Shown here: one piece after another, positions 11,201 through 22,029 of the stretch
Numbering within the stretch: position 1 is the first letter of the stretch
Layout of the letters: each line of letters starts with the position of its first letter
Origin: Phaeosaccion multiseriatum
Taxonomy: Eukaryota > Ochrophyta, other classes
DNA: 64,000 nt
NCBI GenBank assembly: GCA_965112735.1
Contig: OZ218952.1
Span: 5,456,001 to 5,520,000 of the forward strand
Direction of reading: 5' to 3'
Made by a program: the position numbers and the translations under genes
The notes under the pieces: model-generated
The model's input: the letters and a program-made list of their open reading frames with translations, nothing else
What the model was told of the DNA's origin: nothing
Database searches by the model: none

Positions 11201-14200
11201 GCCAAGTTACGCACAACGTACTGAAAGCTCGGCACATCCCTCTGCGCCACCATCCGAGTAGCCGACTCACTGTCACGGGGACCTCCACTCCTCCCCCTCC
11301 CATTCCTCCACCTCCCACCCCCACCCCCACCCCCACCACCACCACCACCCCAATCATCATAACGACCATTCCTGGAGTCACCTCTGTTGCGGTCTTTCCC
11401 TCCCCTATTTCGGCCCCTGTCCTTCCTCCCCCCTCCTCCTCCTCCTCCTCCTCCTCCCCCTCCTCTACCGTAGTTCCCAAGGCCGTTATTGCTGTTGCCG
11501 TTGAAGCGGTTTTGGTAGTCGAGACGGGCCTTCTCTTGCATAGCACGAGCTTTCGCTTGGAGGTCTTCGTGGTGAGCGAGCAGCTTTGGGTTGAGCTAAG
11601 AGAGAGGGGAAGGGGCGGGAGAGGAGGGGGTGATAGCAGCGATGAGACCACTTCCCTTTTGGACTATTGCACCACGGCATGCCTTACCCTGCCGCACGTG
11701 AAGCAGTGCCTCTCCCTCTGCCCCCATATGCCTGTGTTCCTGCCCATATGCCTGCCTAACGTACCCTGAGGCGATCTGGCAGCACCACCCTTCGCTTCCC
11801 CCTCTTCCTGCCCCTTCCCCTCTCTTTCTTCGTGTTCGCTCTCTCCTCCTGCACCACAGCGAGGTAGGCAAGGCACGGAAGAGCCAGAGGGAGTGAGTTG
11901 TGCGTATGTGTGTGTTGTGTGTGTATGTGTGTATGTGCATGTTGTGTGTGTATGTGTGTGTGTGCGTGTGTGTGTACGAGTGTGCATGTGTATTGTGAGC
12001 GTGTGTGTGTGTGTGTGCACACGTAACCCCTTACGTACCTTGGTTGGCCTGGCCCCGCGGAGCGCCCCTGGGCCTGAATCGGGGTCTTTAAAGAGATTAA
12101 ACAGGCCCCTGCTGTTGGCGTATAGGAAGCGCAGGGGCACGGGGCGGAAGTCCGACACAACAACCTCGCAGGGGCCGTGAGTGTGCTGGATCCAGCCCTG
12201 GGGGGGGGGAGAGGAAGGGAGGGAGGAAGGGAGGAATGGAGGAATGGAGGAGAGCAGGAGAGCGAGTGAGTAAGTGAGTGAGTGAGGGAGTGAGTGAGTG
12301 AGTGAGTGAGTGAGAGTGAGTGAGTTGAGTGGGTGAGTGAGTGAGTGAGTGAGTGAGTGAGTTGAGTGGGTGAGTGAGTGAGTGAGTGAGTGAGTAAGTG
12401 AGAGTGAGTGAGTTGAGTGGGTGAGTGAGTGAGTGAGCAAGCGACTCACTCCCCCCTCCTCCCCGACCGGAAAAGTGTGTCCGCATCCCCATGCGACTTG
12501 AATTTCTCACCCTTCACACCTCATCCTCTATCTACCCATCGACATTCTCAAGCCAAGCATCCCCTCCCACCCCACCCCATCCACTGCCATCCCCTTCTAT
12601 CCTATCCCGCCCCCTCCCATTCCATCCCATCCACTGCCATCCCTTCCCATCCACTGCCATCCCACCCACCCACTATCCCTCCCATACCCACACATCGACA
12701 CTCTTAAAGGCATCTCATTCCATCCCGTCTCATCTTACTCACTCCGATGTCCTTGGAGTTGGCCATGGTGGCGGACAGAGCGACCATCCCATCCACTGCC
12801 ATCCCACCCACCCACTATCCCTCCCATACCTACACATCCACACTCTTGAAAGCATCCCATTCCATCCCGTCTCATCTTACTCACTCCGATGTCCTTGGAG
12901 TTGGCCATGGTGGCGGACAGAGCGACCATCCCATCCACTGCCATCCCACCCACCCACTATCCCTCCCATACCTACACATCGACACTCTTAAAGGCATCTC
13001 ATTCCATCCCGTCTCATCATACTCACTCCGATGTCCTTGGAGTTGGCCATGGTGGCGGACAGAGCGACCATCCGCACGTGGTCAGGGCAGGAGATGACGG
13101 ACTCCTCCCACACGGTGCCTCTGTCTCTGTCGTTCATGTAGTGGAACTCGTCGAACACAACGGCAAACACGTCACGTAGCTCCTCCTCCCTGCAGGCATA
13201 TGGGCAGGGGTAGGCAGGTGTATGGGCAGGAATAAGGGTAGGCAGGTGTATGGGCAGGCATATAGGCAGGCATACGGGTAGGCAGGTGTATGGGCAGGTA
13301 TAAGGGCAGGCATATGGACAGGCATATGGGCAGGCATATGGGTAGGCATATGGGCAAGGCATATGGGCAAGGCATATGGGTAGGATGGTGTATGGGCAGG
13401 CAATTGTATGGGCAGAGGGGTATGGGCACAACCATATGAAGGTGTATGGGCAGGCATACTGGGCGGCGCATGGCAGGCAGGTGTATGGGACACAGGCAGA
13501 AGGAATGGACAGGCGTGTTTGGGTAGGTACAAAGGCAGGCGTATGAGGCACAGGCATACGGGCACAGACCCTGCCCCTTCCATCCACTGCCATCCCCCCC
13601 CTGACGTACCTTCCGTCATAGAGCATGTTCCGGAAGACCTCTGTGGTCATGACGCAAACATGGGCGTCCCTGTTGATGGTGAGGTCCCCTGTCAACAGCC
13701 CCACTCGATTTGGACCGAATTTGGCCTTGAAGTCAGCGAACTTTTGGTTGCTCAGCGCCTAAGAGAGAGGGAGAGAAGTGAGGGAGAGAGCAAGACGAGG
13801 GCGGGGGGGGGGGGGGGAGAGAGGGAGAGAGAGCAGTGAGTACGTACGCGAGTAGTGGGGATGGCTGCTTGGTTGCTTTTGTTTGTTCGCGGCGGCAGAC
13901 AATAGAAGCCCACGGCTAAAGAGATGCCCAAGGCTAGGAAGGTAAGGTCGCATGAAGCAAAGAAGACTCCACCCACCCACCCACGCACGCACGCACGCAA
14001 GGACAATCACGATACGTAACGCTATGGAAAAGGGACAATTCAATCAACGGGAAAGGGAAAGGTAAAAGGTTTCCAAGCTGGGGCTTCGCTTTACTTCGCT
14101 TGCCTTGAGCGGGGTGGTGTAGAACACACGCAGGCCCAGTGCGAGGGCGTAGTAAATAGCAAGCTCTCCTGCCACCGTCTTGCCGCTGCCCGTAGGGGCC

Positions 14201-15270
14201 GATACGAGGGCGTGCTTCTTCTGGGCAAGGGCACGGAGGGCCTGAAGGGGAGGGGGGGAGGTGAGTGCGTGGGTGGGTGGGTGGGTGGGTGGATGAGCAA
14301 GGAAGTGAGTGAGTTGAGTGAGTTGAGTAAGAAAGTAAGTGAGGCAGGACACCCCCACCCACAAACACACCTGCAGCTGGAAGTCGTCAAGAGGGAATTG
14401 AAAAAGCGATTGGAACAGCTCCGGCCTGAGCTCGCCCCCCGGCGCCATCTTTGCCACCTCTCTGAGCAGGTCCACAGCAGCAGGGGTGCCCACGGCCTCC
14501 CTCAGCTCCTGGAGCTTATCCTGCATGGCCTCAGGCAGATCTTTATCCCAGTCGTGCTTGAAAGAGCTGCTTGACGTTGCCCAGCCGTCGCCCTCGCCCC
14601 CCTCCTCCTCTTCCTCGTCCTCCTCCTCCTCGTCGTCATCCTCCTCCTCTTCCTCGCCACCCCTGATGGTTACGCCATCAATAATGTCCGAGATCCAATC
14701 ACTTTCCTCTCCTCCTCCTCCTCCTGTACTGCTGCTGCTACCCCCCTGCCGCCCCCCGCCCCCTGCCTTCCAGGTGTCCTTATCATCGGAGGAGAGGATG
14801 CGACTCAATATGTCATCTATGTCTTCCTCCTGCCCTCCTCCTTCTCCTCCTCCTCCTCCTACTCCTCCCCCTCCTTCGCCCCTCTTCCTTCGCGGTAGAG
14901 CACCGCTACCCTCATCCCCCCCCCCCCTCGCACCCCTCCCCGCCCCCGTCTGCTCGAGCAAGTCATCGCCCCGGAGGATGGCAGAGATGGCATCCTCGCT
15001 GTCATCGAGGTCCGTCAGGAAGCCGCTGCTGTCTCCGAAGATATCTCCGTCAGCAAGCAGCTCCGAGAGGGTGTCCTCCATGCTCTTGACGGGTTGGTTG
15101 TCTGAATCATCGACGTCGCTGTCGTCATTTTGACGACCCAGAAGAGGTCCTAGTGACTGTGTGGGTTTGGGTTTCGAACAACGAGGTGTATGGAAGAGGG
15201 GGGCAGCAGGAGGGGTGGGGCGGACAAGAGGTCTGAGAAAGGAGACACAGGGCTCGGTGATGGAAAACAA
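4425..15270 (-). CDS. ISE2/Ski2-like DExH RNA helicase with DSHCT domain
   Basis: Superfamily 2 RNA helicase of the Ski2/Mtr4/ISE2 group. Plant ISE2 acts in chloroplast RNA processing, and the motif wording here is closer to ISE2 and cyanobacterial DSHCT helicases than to Ski2. I assembled 23 exons: 15270-14371, 14241-14104, 13758-13610, 13189-13027, 12197-12039, 11595-11162, 11024-10883, 10561-10516, 10255-10197, 9658-9568, 9342-9243, 9000-8827, 8520-8433, 8263-8192, 8069-8009, 7861-7750, 7404-7290, 6996-6837, 6602-6392, 5949-5667, 5420-5303, 5157-5070, 4902-4425. They close in frame at 1446 aa. Seen: acidic low-complexity N terminus (about 50-260); Walker A APTGSGKT; motif Ia TTPLKALSNQKF; DEFH box; SAT motif in ALSATMAN; a Gly/Arg-rich RGG-type insert (about 515-600); ATETLAAGVNMP; motif VI QMAGRAGRRG; DSHCT region ending near 1285; Glu-rich tail of about 150 aa. 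The N terminus could be a targeting peptide, but none is diagnostic. Confidence 0.9.
4450..4790 (-). repeat. Coding (GGA)n tracts giving a poly-Glu tail
   Basis: Long CCT/TCC runs, longest about 4672-4757, lie in the last helicase exon. On the minus strand they read as GAG/GAA codons, giving an acidic tail with more than 20 consecutive Glu. The frame stays open through the repeat to a TAG at 4425-4427. Confidence 0.85.
6100..6300. repeat. (ACTC)n intronic tetranucleotide repeat
   Basis: Roughly 200 bp of ACTC units in a helicase intron. On the gene strand this is GAGT/GTGA, the same letters as the consensus 5' splice site GTGAGT. Similar tracts lie at about 10070-10195, 10430-10510 and 12270-12440. 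Confidence 0.9.
7008..7206. repeat. (GGA)n intronic microsatellite
   Basis: About 200 bp of nearly pure GGA on the plus strand, in the helicase intron between exons 7404-7290 and 6996-6837. All frames are open because the repeat has no stop codon; it is not coding in the spliced model. Confidence 0.9.
12738..13070. repeat. 144-bp tandem triplication copying a helicase exon end
   Basis: A 144-bp unit begins at 12738, 12882 and 13026. Each copy contains the last ~50 nt of helicase exon 4 (the segment with the SAT motif, MVALSATMANSKDIG) plus its GTGAGTA donor and following intron. Only the rightmost copy (13027 onward) is joined to the rest of exon 4; the other two are intronic duplicates. Confidence 0.9.
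13195..13560. repeat. Minisatellite in a helicase intron
   Basis: Degenerate units built around TATGGGCAGGCA with variants occupy most of the intron between exons 13758-13610 and 13189-13027. Minus-strand frames rich in Pro-Tyr-Ala-Cys come from this repeat and are not genes. Confidence 0.85.
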
Positions 15271-15914
15271 AATCTTCGCCTAGCCTTGCCCGCCCCCTTT
15301 CTCCTCCTCCGGCGTGTCTCCCCTCCGTCTCCCTCATTCCCATGAATACCGCAAATCTTCATACCAGCGCACACAGACTCACCCTCCCCCTTCCTTCCTT
15401 TCTATTTCTGTAGTTGTGGCTGCGGCATTCGATAGCACTCGCGCCCGTGCCGCACCCCACGCCGCCTGAATCTGCTCCACAGTTGGTCCAGCCTATCCGC
15501 GGGGCTTGGCTCTGCCGCTGCTGCCGTTGCTGCCGTTGCTGCTGCAGAGACTGGAATCCCTGCCTACTGCATGCAGAAAGTAACTGAAAGCCTGTCGTGA
15601 ACGCACAGCCTGTAAGGAACACCAATGCCGTCTGGCGTGGCGACGAAAAAGTAGGAGGGCCGCGGCAAGGCCCACCGGCTCGCCCGCTTCTCCCTTCCTC
15701 CCATGGACGCAGTACACGTTTCTGAGGCTTGCCTCCCTTCCCCCCTTCGCTGCTCCCCGCCTCTTTCATGCCCCGTTCCACCGTCTCTCTTCCTGGTCGT
15801 GGTGGCGCGAGGTAGACGTGTTGGACATACGATCTGCTCAGTCACAGATGGCTCTGCAGGCCGCATGCATCTCGATCGCATTTCACTCTCCGCGAACCAC
15901 AGGAGGAAACAAAT
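15271..15914. promoter_or_regulatory. Shared divergent promoter of helicase and AP-3 sigma genes
   Basis: The two start codons are 644 bp apart, head to head. The interval is mixed-composition DNA with CTG-rich stretches (15505-15545). I see no TATA box or conserved motif; 5' UTR exons cannot be excluded. Bidirectional promoter function is inferred from layout only. Confidence 0.4.
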
Positions 15915-17538
15915 ATGATCAAGGGCGTACTCATAGTCAATAACCATGGCAAGCCGCGGCTCGTCAAGTTCTATCAAGGCGTGGTGAGTTGGATTATCTG
16001 TGTCCCCGACCTCACACCCTTCTTCCTTCTCCCGTCCGTTCCACCTCACGCCATCTCCCACCTCCGGTGGCCCCCCTCCCGCCTCTCTACCTGGCCCTAG
16101 CCCCCGAAAACTCTCCTATCTGACCTCCTCCTTCTCTCCCCCCCCCCCCCGCGCCCCCTCCTAGACCGGCGAGGACGAGCAGAAGGCCGTTGTCCGGCGG
16201 ATCTTCCAGCAGGTGGCCCAGCGGCCAGACTCCTTCTGCAATTACCTCGAGGGCAGCGTGCCCGAGTGGGGCGACCACGTGAAGCTGGTGTACCGCCACT
16301 ATGCCACACTCTACTTTGTGTTTGCGGTAGACTCGCAGGAGTCCGACTTGGGCATTCTGGATCTGATACAGGTGAGATGGCGGAGATGTGGTTTCCTGGT
16401 GGAGCGAGTGACTGAGTAGGGGAGTGACTGAAGACGAAGTCAGGAAGTGAGAGCAAAAATAAATAGAGTTAAAGCGGACCGTCCTCTGAATGAGGACTGT
16501 GTGGTCTCCTCTGCCGGGTCAAACTTTACACTCGCGCGGGGGTGTGAGAAAGAATGAAGGCGACCTCTGCTGCCACCCCTTGTCCTGCCCTGATGCACCA
16601 AAGAATGCCGGAACCAATGCCCTAACAAGTGCCCCAACGAATGGCCTGTAATGAATGCCCCATCCACTAAGGTGTTCGTGGAGGCACTGGACAAGTGCTT
16701 TCAGAACGTGTGTGAGCTCGACCTCATCTTCCACAGCGACAGGGTGAGTGAGTGAGGGAGTGAGGGAGGGAGGGAGTGAGTGTGGGAGGGGATGGGTGAG
16801 TGAGTGAGGGAGTGAGTGATGGCATGAGTGGGAGGGTGGGTGGGTGAGTTATGCTGTGGCTAGAGCTGCTCGTTGCGTCCAGAGTCGCAGTGTAGTCCGC
16901 TTCCGCTCCAATCTCCCCTTTTTCTGTGACGTATCTCTCTCACACCTCCTCCCCTCGTTTGCCTACCTCACCTCACCTCTTCCCCTTCACTCATTCGCCT
17001 CTCTCCCCCCTTGCCTCTCTCTCTCCCACCCTCCCTCCTCTCTCTCTCCCCTCGGCTTGTCAGGTGCACTTTGTACTCGATGAGATCATAATGGGCGGCA
17101 TGGTGCTGGAGACGAACATCAATCAAATCCTGCAAGTCGTCAGCGATCAGGTCAGTCACATTCTCTCCCTCTCTCTCTTCGTCTTTGTTGTGTCTCTCTC
17201 CATCTCTTTCTCTGTCTCTCCCTCTCTCCCCTTTCTCTCTCTCTCTTCGTCTTTGTTATCTCTCTCCCTCTCTCCCCTTTCTCTCTCTGTCTGTATTCTC
17301 TCCCTCTCTTTCTCTGTCTCTCCCTCTGCCCCCTTTCTTTCTCTCACCCCCCCCCTCTACCCTCCCGCCTCTTCGCTCTGTCACGTGTCCCTCCCTGTGG
17401 TCACGTCTTTTGGGTGGCCCTCCTCCCTCACGCACGCACTCACGCCCGCAGGACAAACTTCACACAGCGTCTCTAAAGGTGAACCTCAGCGTGCCTTCGT
17501 CGGCTTCACAGGGCCTCCCTCACATGCTGCGCAAATAA
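15915..17538 (+). CDS. AP3S1: AP-3 adaptor complex subunit sigma
   Basis: Small (sigma) chain of the AP-3 clathrin-adaptor complex, which sorts cargo from endosomes or trans-Golgi to lysosome- or vacuole-related organelles. Exons 15915-15983, 16165-16371, 16672-16743, 17064-17150 and 17452-17538 join in frame to 173 aa, a normal sigma-chain size. Diagnostic stretches: MIKGVLIVNNHGKPRL at the N terminus, KLVYRHYATLYFVFAVD, ESDLGILDLIQVFVEALDK, and NVCELDLIFH followed by GGMVLETNI near the C terminus. The last exon (DKLHTASLK onward) is the least conserved part. The ATG at 15915 opens directly with the universally conserved MIK start. AP-1 and AP-2 sigma chains differ in these motifs, so AP-3 is preferred. 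The symbol follows the animal orthologue. Confidence 0.92.
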
Positions 17539-17622
17539 GGACCAAGAGCCTAGAGACGGGAGGGGGGCGAGGCAGAGAGGGGCCCTGAAGCTGCGATGAG
17601 AGAGAGCGAGAGGGAGAGAGGC

Positions 17623-17654
<32 letters not shown>

Positions 17655-18560
17655 GCTTGTACCGCCTCGCATGAACCCGCCCACGGGGAAGGTAGGGCTG
17701 TGGGGAGCTCATCCATTTGCTGCCATCCCTTTGCACAGCAGAGCAACGGAGCCCAAGGCTGTCCAGCAAGCAAATCCTTATTCTACATAGGCAGGTCTTG
17801 TAGCAGGAGCAGCACAGCAGCACCACCACCACCACCACCACCACCAGCAGCAGGAGGAGGAGGTTGAGGAGGAGGAGGAGCAGTGGCAGCAAGGAGGGAC
17901 GGTGGTGCAGCAAAAGAGAAGCAGCGAAGGACGACGAAAGGTGTCAGGGCAGAGGCAAGATGAAGCTTTCCAGGTGTAGGAGCCGTAGAAGCTTGGTAGC
18001 TTGCTTGGTGAGACAAGCAGGAGCGGGATGGATGGAGCGGCGAGGGGCGACGGTGGGATTGGCTGCTGCTCGAAGGCTTCCACTCCAGACTGCAGAACAT
18101 CTCATTGCTGAGCCCTCGTCAGCCACGTCATAGTAGCACGTCACGGCCTTCTCCTTCGCCGACAAGGCGTACGCGTCCCTCCCGCCCTGCCGGCGTGCGA
18201 GTGGGCGGGGTGAGTGGTACGAACGTACGCTACCTCTGCTGTGTAACTGTGTAACTGTGGAAATCAAGCTGGTGGGCGCTCCGATCGCGGCGAGAGGGGA
18301 GGGGAAGAATGGCCCTGATGCTTGCTTTCCCCTGCTGCCTCGATTGGTCAGGACAGGAGAGGGGGGGAGTGGGGGATTGGGAATTGGTGAAGGGAGTAAG
18401 GTACCAGTCACGGCGAACGAAGGCGTTGCGTGTCAGCTTGGAGCGTGGAGTGGGTGAGTGAGTGAGTGGCGGTGTGTGAAGGGGAGACTGCTCTGCCCCC
18501 AGTTTGCCGACGCAGCCGTGTCTAGCCACGCCACTCCACGCCAGCACCTCAGGGGCCCAC
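17539..18560 (-). other. Unassigned stretch; possible 3' coding fragment on minus strand
   Basis: A minus-strand frame open over about 18190-17944 begins after a plausible acceptor (GCCGGCAG near 18190) and reads GGRDAYALSAKEKAVTCYYD before becoming low-complexity; a second candidate exon with RNAFVRRDW lies near 18400-18440. I could not join them in frame or recognise a family. The region stops where the copia-derived repeat begins, so it may be the broken 3' end of a gene at the left edge of the array. A (CAC)n run lies at 17820-17850. Confidence 0.25.
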
Positions 18561-19315
18561 TACCCTTGACTTGACTGAGGCTGTGGTGACGGCACTGGGA
18601 ATCGCTGGAGCAGTGCTGCCTGCGCCGGAGGATGCTGCATCGATGGAGGTTGAGACTGTGGTGGCCGGTTGCCAACAGCATCAGTGTGCAAGAGACCCTC
18701 CAGGTGACTCACCCGAGCCTGCATCGCTCGTCCTGTCAATGGGGCCTACGCAGGCGCTGGTCGTCCCCCCGACCCACCACTAGTACTGCCACTGGCTGCA
18801 TCACCAAACAAGGCTTCCTCTGCAGTAGTACTCCATGGAGAGCGAGTATATGGCAGCAGCGGAAGCAGTGAAGGAGCTGCTCTTTCACAGAGGTTTAGCG
18901 CAACGACGGCGAGAACGGGAGCTACTCTTACGGAGTTGGTTTTGCACTGTGCTAAGCTAAGATAGTAGAAACGTTGCGGGGTTTGGACTAAGTATATGCT
19001 GATTTTTTCAGCATATACTTAGTCCAAACCCCGCAACGTTTCTACTATCTTAGCTTAGCACAGAACTAGTTCTGAGAGGATAACCAGGGGTGCAACCAGC
19101 TGGAACTAGGGGTGTATCCAGTGGGAAAGGAACGCAAGTTCGAAGCGAACACGCCACACCGACGTCCGTTATCATTTCTGCAGTACCACGTGCGCAAGAG
19201 GACGAAAAGAAGGGCTGTCACCTCAGCCCAGCCAGGTACACAGCGGTCTGGCATCTTCAAGGTCACATCCATTTGTGAATTTATGAATTCAAAGCTCGCT
19301 CAGCGTGTGTCTAAA
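18560..19315 (+). mobile_element. Decayed Ty1/copia RNase H fragment, copy 1
   Basis: Frameshifted remnant of the C-terminal part of a copia polyprotein. Readable pieces are ESEYMAAAEAVKELLFHRGL (18841 onward, the typical copia SxxEAEY-A motif region) and, after an insertion, RHTDVRYHF (about 19150-19180), equivalent to the copia KHIDVRYHF signature. Frames are broken between pieces and no LTR could be assigned. The same fragment occurs in every array unit (32525, 43857, 54876), so it was present before the unit was amplified. The exact left edge is uncertain. Confidence 0.7.
18948..19062. mobile_element. Perfect hairpin element inserted in copia fragment
   Basis: Inverted repeat with arms of about 55 nt starting TGTGCTAAGCTAAGATAG and a poly-T loop; the right end is the exact reverse complement (GCTTAGCACA at 19053-19062). 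The same position in the copies near 44160 and 55185 has no hairpin, giving an empty-site comparison. A longer version lies at 32832-33060. Confidence 0.85.
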
Positions 19316-20335
19316 TAGGGGAGTTTTCGTACCCCGGTGGGAAAAAGTAGTTTTTCGAGCAGCACGAGTTTACGAGTCGATAGAGCGACAAACGTATTTT
19401 CAAGTAGGGGAGGACGGGCACTTAGAAAGATCGGAGGGAGGCAAGGATAGGCCGCACCGACTGACGCGAGGGCCCAATGGCCCGTACGGCCACGTAAGAA
19501 GCGCACCACACCGGGGGAGAGCAGCAATGGAGCGCTCACAACTGTAAAAGAAGAGGCGACGCGAGTTCAGCGTCGCAAGAGTTGCAGCAAGTGCCGAAGA
19601 GCTCAGCGCGGTGAGGAGGACAGCGAAAGGGGGCAGCCCAGCAGTTCACCGCGTAGAAGGAGACGGTAGCGACAGCATAGTTTCCCCACCCGCCCGGCCC
19701 GGGGGGGCGAGTGGGATTATCGGGAATCCAACGGGGTGGATGGGAGTTAGGGCGAAGCAGACGCGTCTGCCCGCCCTGCTTTGGCACCCCCTGGAAATTA
19801 CCATGTACCCCCCCTTACACAAAATAAACAAGTGTAAGTATTGAGCAATGAGTTTTGGCTGAGTGAGTGGGCACACGAGGCGAAGGCATATGGGTAGTAC
19901 CAGGTGTCAGGACGCAGTGGACTGAAAACGACTTTTCACGGACTGGCAAGGGAGGGGGAGGTTTAGAAACTTGAGGGTGTGGCATAAGAGGTCCGTGGTG
20001 TGGTGCGGTGGAGTGGAAGTGAGGATAGGAGTCGCTGCCCTGAAAGCAGCTAACGCGGTGAATCTTCTCCCACCCACCCGCCCCGGGGGACTGGTGGACT
20101 CAGTGGGGAGATATTCGAGGGGTACCCATTGGTATCTACCGCGGGGAGATAGAGAATCGGGTGGGTTGGAGTGTGCGCGGCACCGTCAGAGGGGCGGTGC
20201 CGGGTGCGCAAAGACTCGTCCTCCTCTCTAACTTCCGACTGGCAAGTACCCCCTTTTACATAATTGTAATACTATTGTGTGGGCATTTGTGAATGTGGGG
20301 AGGTACCCGACCGAGAAGGCCGTGAAAATGAAATA
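19316..20335. mobile_element. Unit-specific ~1 kb insertion of unknown type
   Basis: In the other three units the sequence reads GTGTGTCTAAGTAATGGTGAGAC without a break. Here about 1 kb separates the two halves (GTGTGTCTAAATA | ... | GAAATAATGGTGAGAC). The flanks share AAATA, a possible 5-bp target duplication. Inside there is no convincing ORF; an AATAAA occurs near 19823. It could be a solo LTR, but I do not see TG...CA ends. Confidence 0.45.
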
Positions 20336-20480
20336 ATGGTGAGACGTTACTTTTAGACAACCATAGATGGCACTAAAGGGTGTATATCTCATATCTCAGG
20401 CCCAGTCTTCCTTCCATAATGAGACTGGCCAGCGTCGATTTGGGAGTTGCAAATGGAGCAGTGCTTGACAGGGAAGGGGC
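20336..20480 (+). repeat. Array-unit block with short LINE 3'-end remnant
   Basis: About 50 bp beginning GTGAGACGTTACTTTTAGAC matches the 3' end of the LINE family described below. It is followed by a block starting CCCAGTCTTCCTTCC, shared with units 2-4 (33316-33460, 44406-44800 interrupted, 55423-55565). Confidence 0.6.
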
Positions 20481-20584
20481 GAGGGGAAGATTATATATAT
20501 TACACCCTTAAGTGCCATCTATGGTTGTCTAAAAGTAATGTCTCACCGCCCCGGGGAACTTAGCCCTCGAGGTCGTGTCCCTCT

Positions 20585-22029
20585 TCGGCTCCAGACTGGC
20601 CTAGAAGCCTATGCTCTAGGCCCTAGGCCGAGCGGCCTACGCCCGCTCTAGGCCTAGGCCGGCGGCCGTTGGCCGCTCTAGGCCGGCCATTTTTTCTCCC
20701 TAGGCCGGCGGTTCTAGGCCTAGGCCTCGACCTATCTGATTAGTAATTACCGCCGGCGCAGCCGGCCTGATTACTGATTATGACCGGCGCCAGCCGGCCT
20801 GAGTACTGATTATGCGCCAGCCGGGGGCTGATTACTGATTACGGCCGGCGCACACCGTAATCTTGTCCAGGGTCGAAGGGAGGGAGGGAGGGAGGGAGGG
20901 AGGGAGGGAGGGAGGGAGGGAGGGAGGGAGGGAGGGAGGGAGGGAGGGAGGGAGGGAGGGAGGGAGGGAGGGAGGGAGGGAGGGAGGGAGGGAGGGAGGG
21001 AGGGAGGGAGGGAGGGAGGGAGGGAGGGAGGGAGGGAGGGAGGGAGGGAGGGAGGGAGGGAGGGAGGGAGGGAGGGAGGGAGGGAGGGAGGGAGGGAGGG
21101 AGGGAGGGAGGGAGGGAGGGAGGGAGGGAGGGAGGGAGGGAGGGAGGGAGGGAGGGAGGGAGGGAGGGAGGGAGGGAGGGAGGGAGGGAGGGAGGGAGGG
21201 AGGGAGGGAGGGAGGGAGGGAGGGAGGGAGGGAGGGAGGGAGGGAGGGAGGGAGGGAGGGAGGGAGGGAGGGAGGGAGGGAGGGAGGGAGGGAGGGAGGG
21301 AGGGAGGGAGGGAGGGAGGGAGGGAGGGAGGGAGGGAGGGAGGGAGGGAGGGAGGGAGGGAGGGAGGGAGGGAGGGAGGGAGGGAGGGAGGGAGGGAGGG
21401 AGGGAGGGAGGGAGGGAGGGAGGGAGGGAGGGAGGGAGGGAGGGAGGGAGGGAGGGAGGGAGGGAGGGAGGGAGGGAGGGAGGGAGGGAGGGAGGGAGGG
21501 AGGGAGGGAGGGAGGGAGGGAGGGAGGGAGGGAGGGAGGGAGGGAGGGAGGGAGGGAGGGAGGGAGGGAGGGAGGGAGGGAGGGAGGGAGGGAGGGAGGG
21601 AGGGAGGGAGGGAGGGAGGGAGGGAGGGAGGGAGGGAGGGAGGGAGGGAGGGAGGGAGGGAGGGAGGGAGGGAGGGAGGGAGGGAGAGAGGGAGGGAGGG
21701 AGGGAGGGAGGGAGGGAGGGAGGGAGGGAGGGAGGGAGGGAGCAGCCGGCCTGATTACTGATTAGGACCGGCGCCAGCCGGTCTGGTTGCTTACAGCCGG
21801 TGACCAGCCGGCCTGATTACTGATTTTGCGCCGGCCGGGGGCTGATTACCGGTTACGGCCGGCGCACACCGTAATCTTGTCCAGGTCCTAGGCCGGGAGG
21901 GCTGCGCCCAAAATAGGCCTAGGCCGGGGACCTGCGGCCCCCTCTAGGCCTAGGCCGGGGGCCTGCGGCCCCCCTAGGCCGGCCGAATTTCGTCTCTAGG
22001 CCTAGGCTTCTAGGCCAGTCTGGAGCCGA
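20585..22029. mobile_element. Non-autonomous TIR element with GGGA microsatellite, copy 2
   Basis: Same family as 1004-1990 but in opposite internal orientation. It begins TCGGCTCCAGACTGGCCTA and ends with the reverse complement at 22029. It is flanked by a 6-bp direct repeat CCCTCT (20579-20584 and 22030-22035). The intact target (GTGTCCCTCTGACTC) is visible in the LINE copy at 55725-55750. The core is a nearly pure GGGA tract of about 865 bp. No transposase frame is present. Confidence 0.85.
20877..21742. repeat. (GGGA)n microsatellite, ~865 bp, almost perfect
   Basis: More than 210 GGGA units with a single visible interruption (GAGAGAGG near 21684). It creates a 300-codon open frame of repeated Glu-Gly-Gly-Arg that is not a gene. 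Assembly length of such a tract is unreliable. Confidence 0.95.

Noticed and set aside
13172-13704. Minus-strand Cys/Pro/Tyr-rich frames
   Set aside because: Intronic minisatellite read through; contains a real helicase exon only at 13610-13758.
17185-17538. Ser/Leu-rich plus-strand frame
   Set aside because: TCTC-rich intron of the AP-3 sigma gene; only 17452-17538 is kept as the last exon.
20863-21765. 300-codon plus-strand open frame of repeated Glu-Gly-Gly-Arg
   Set aside because: Pure product of the GGGA microsatellite inside a transposable element.
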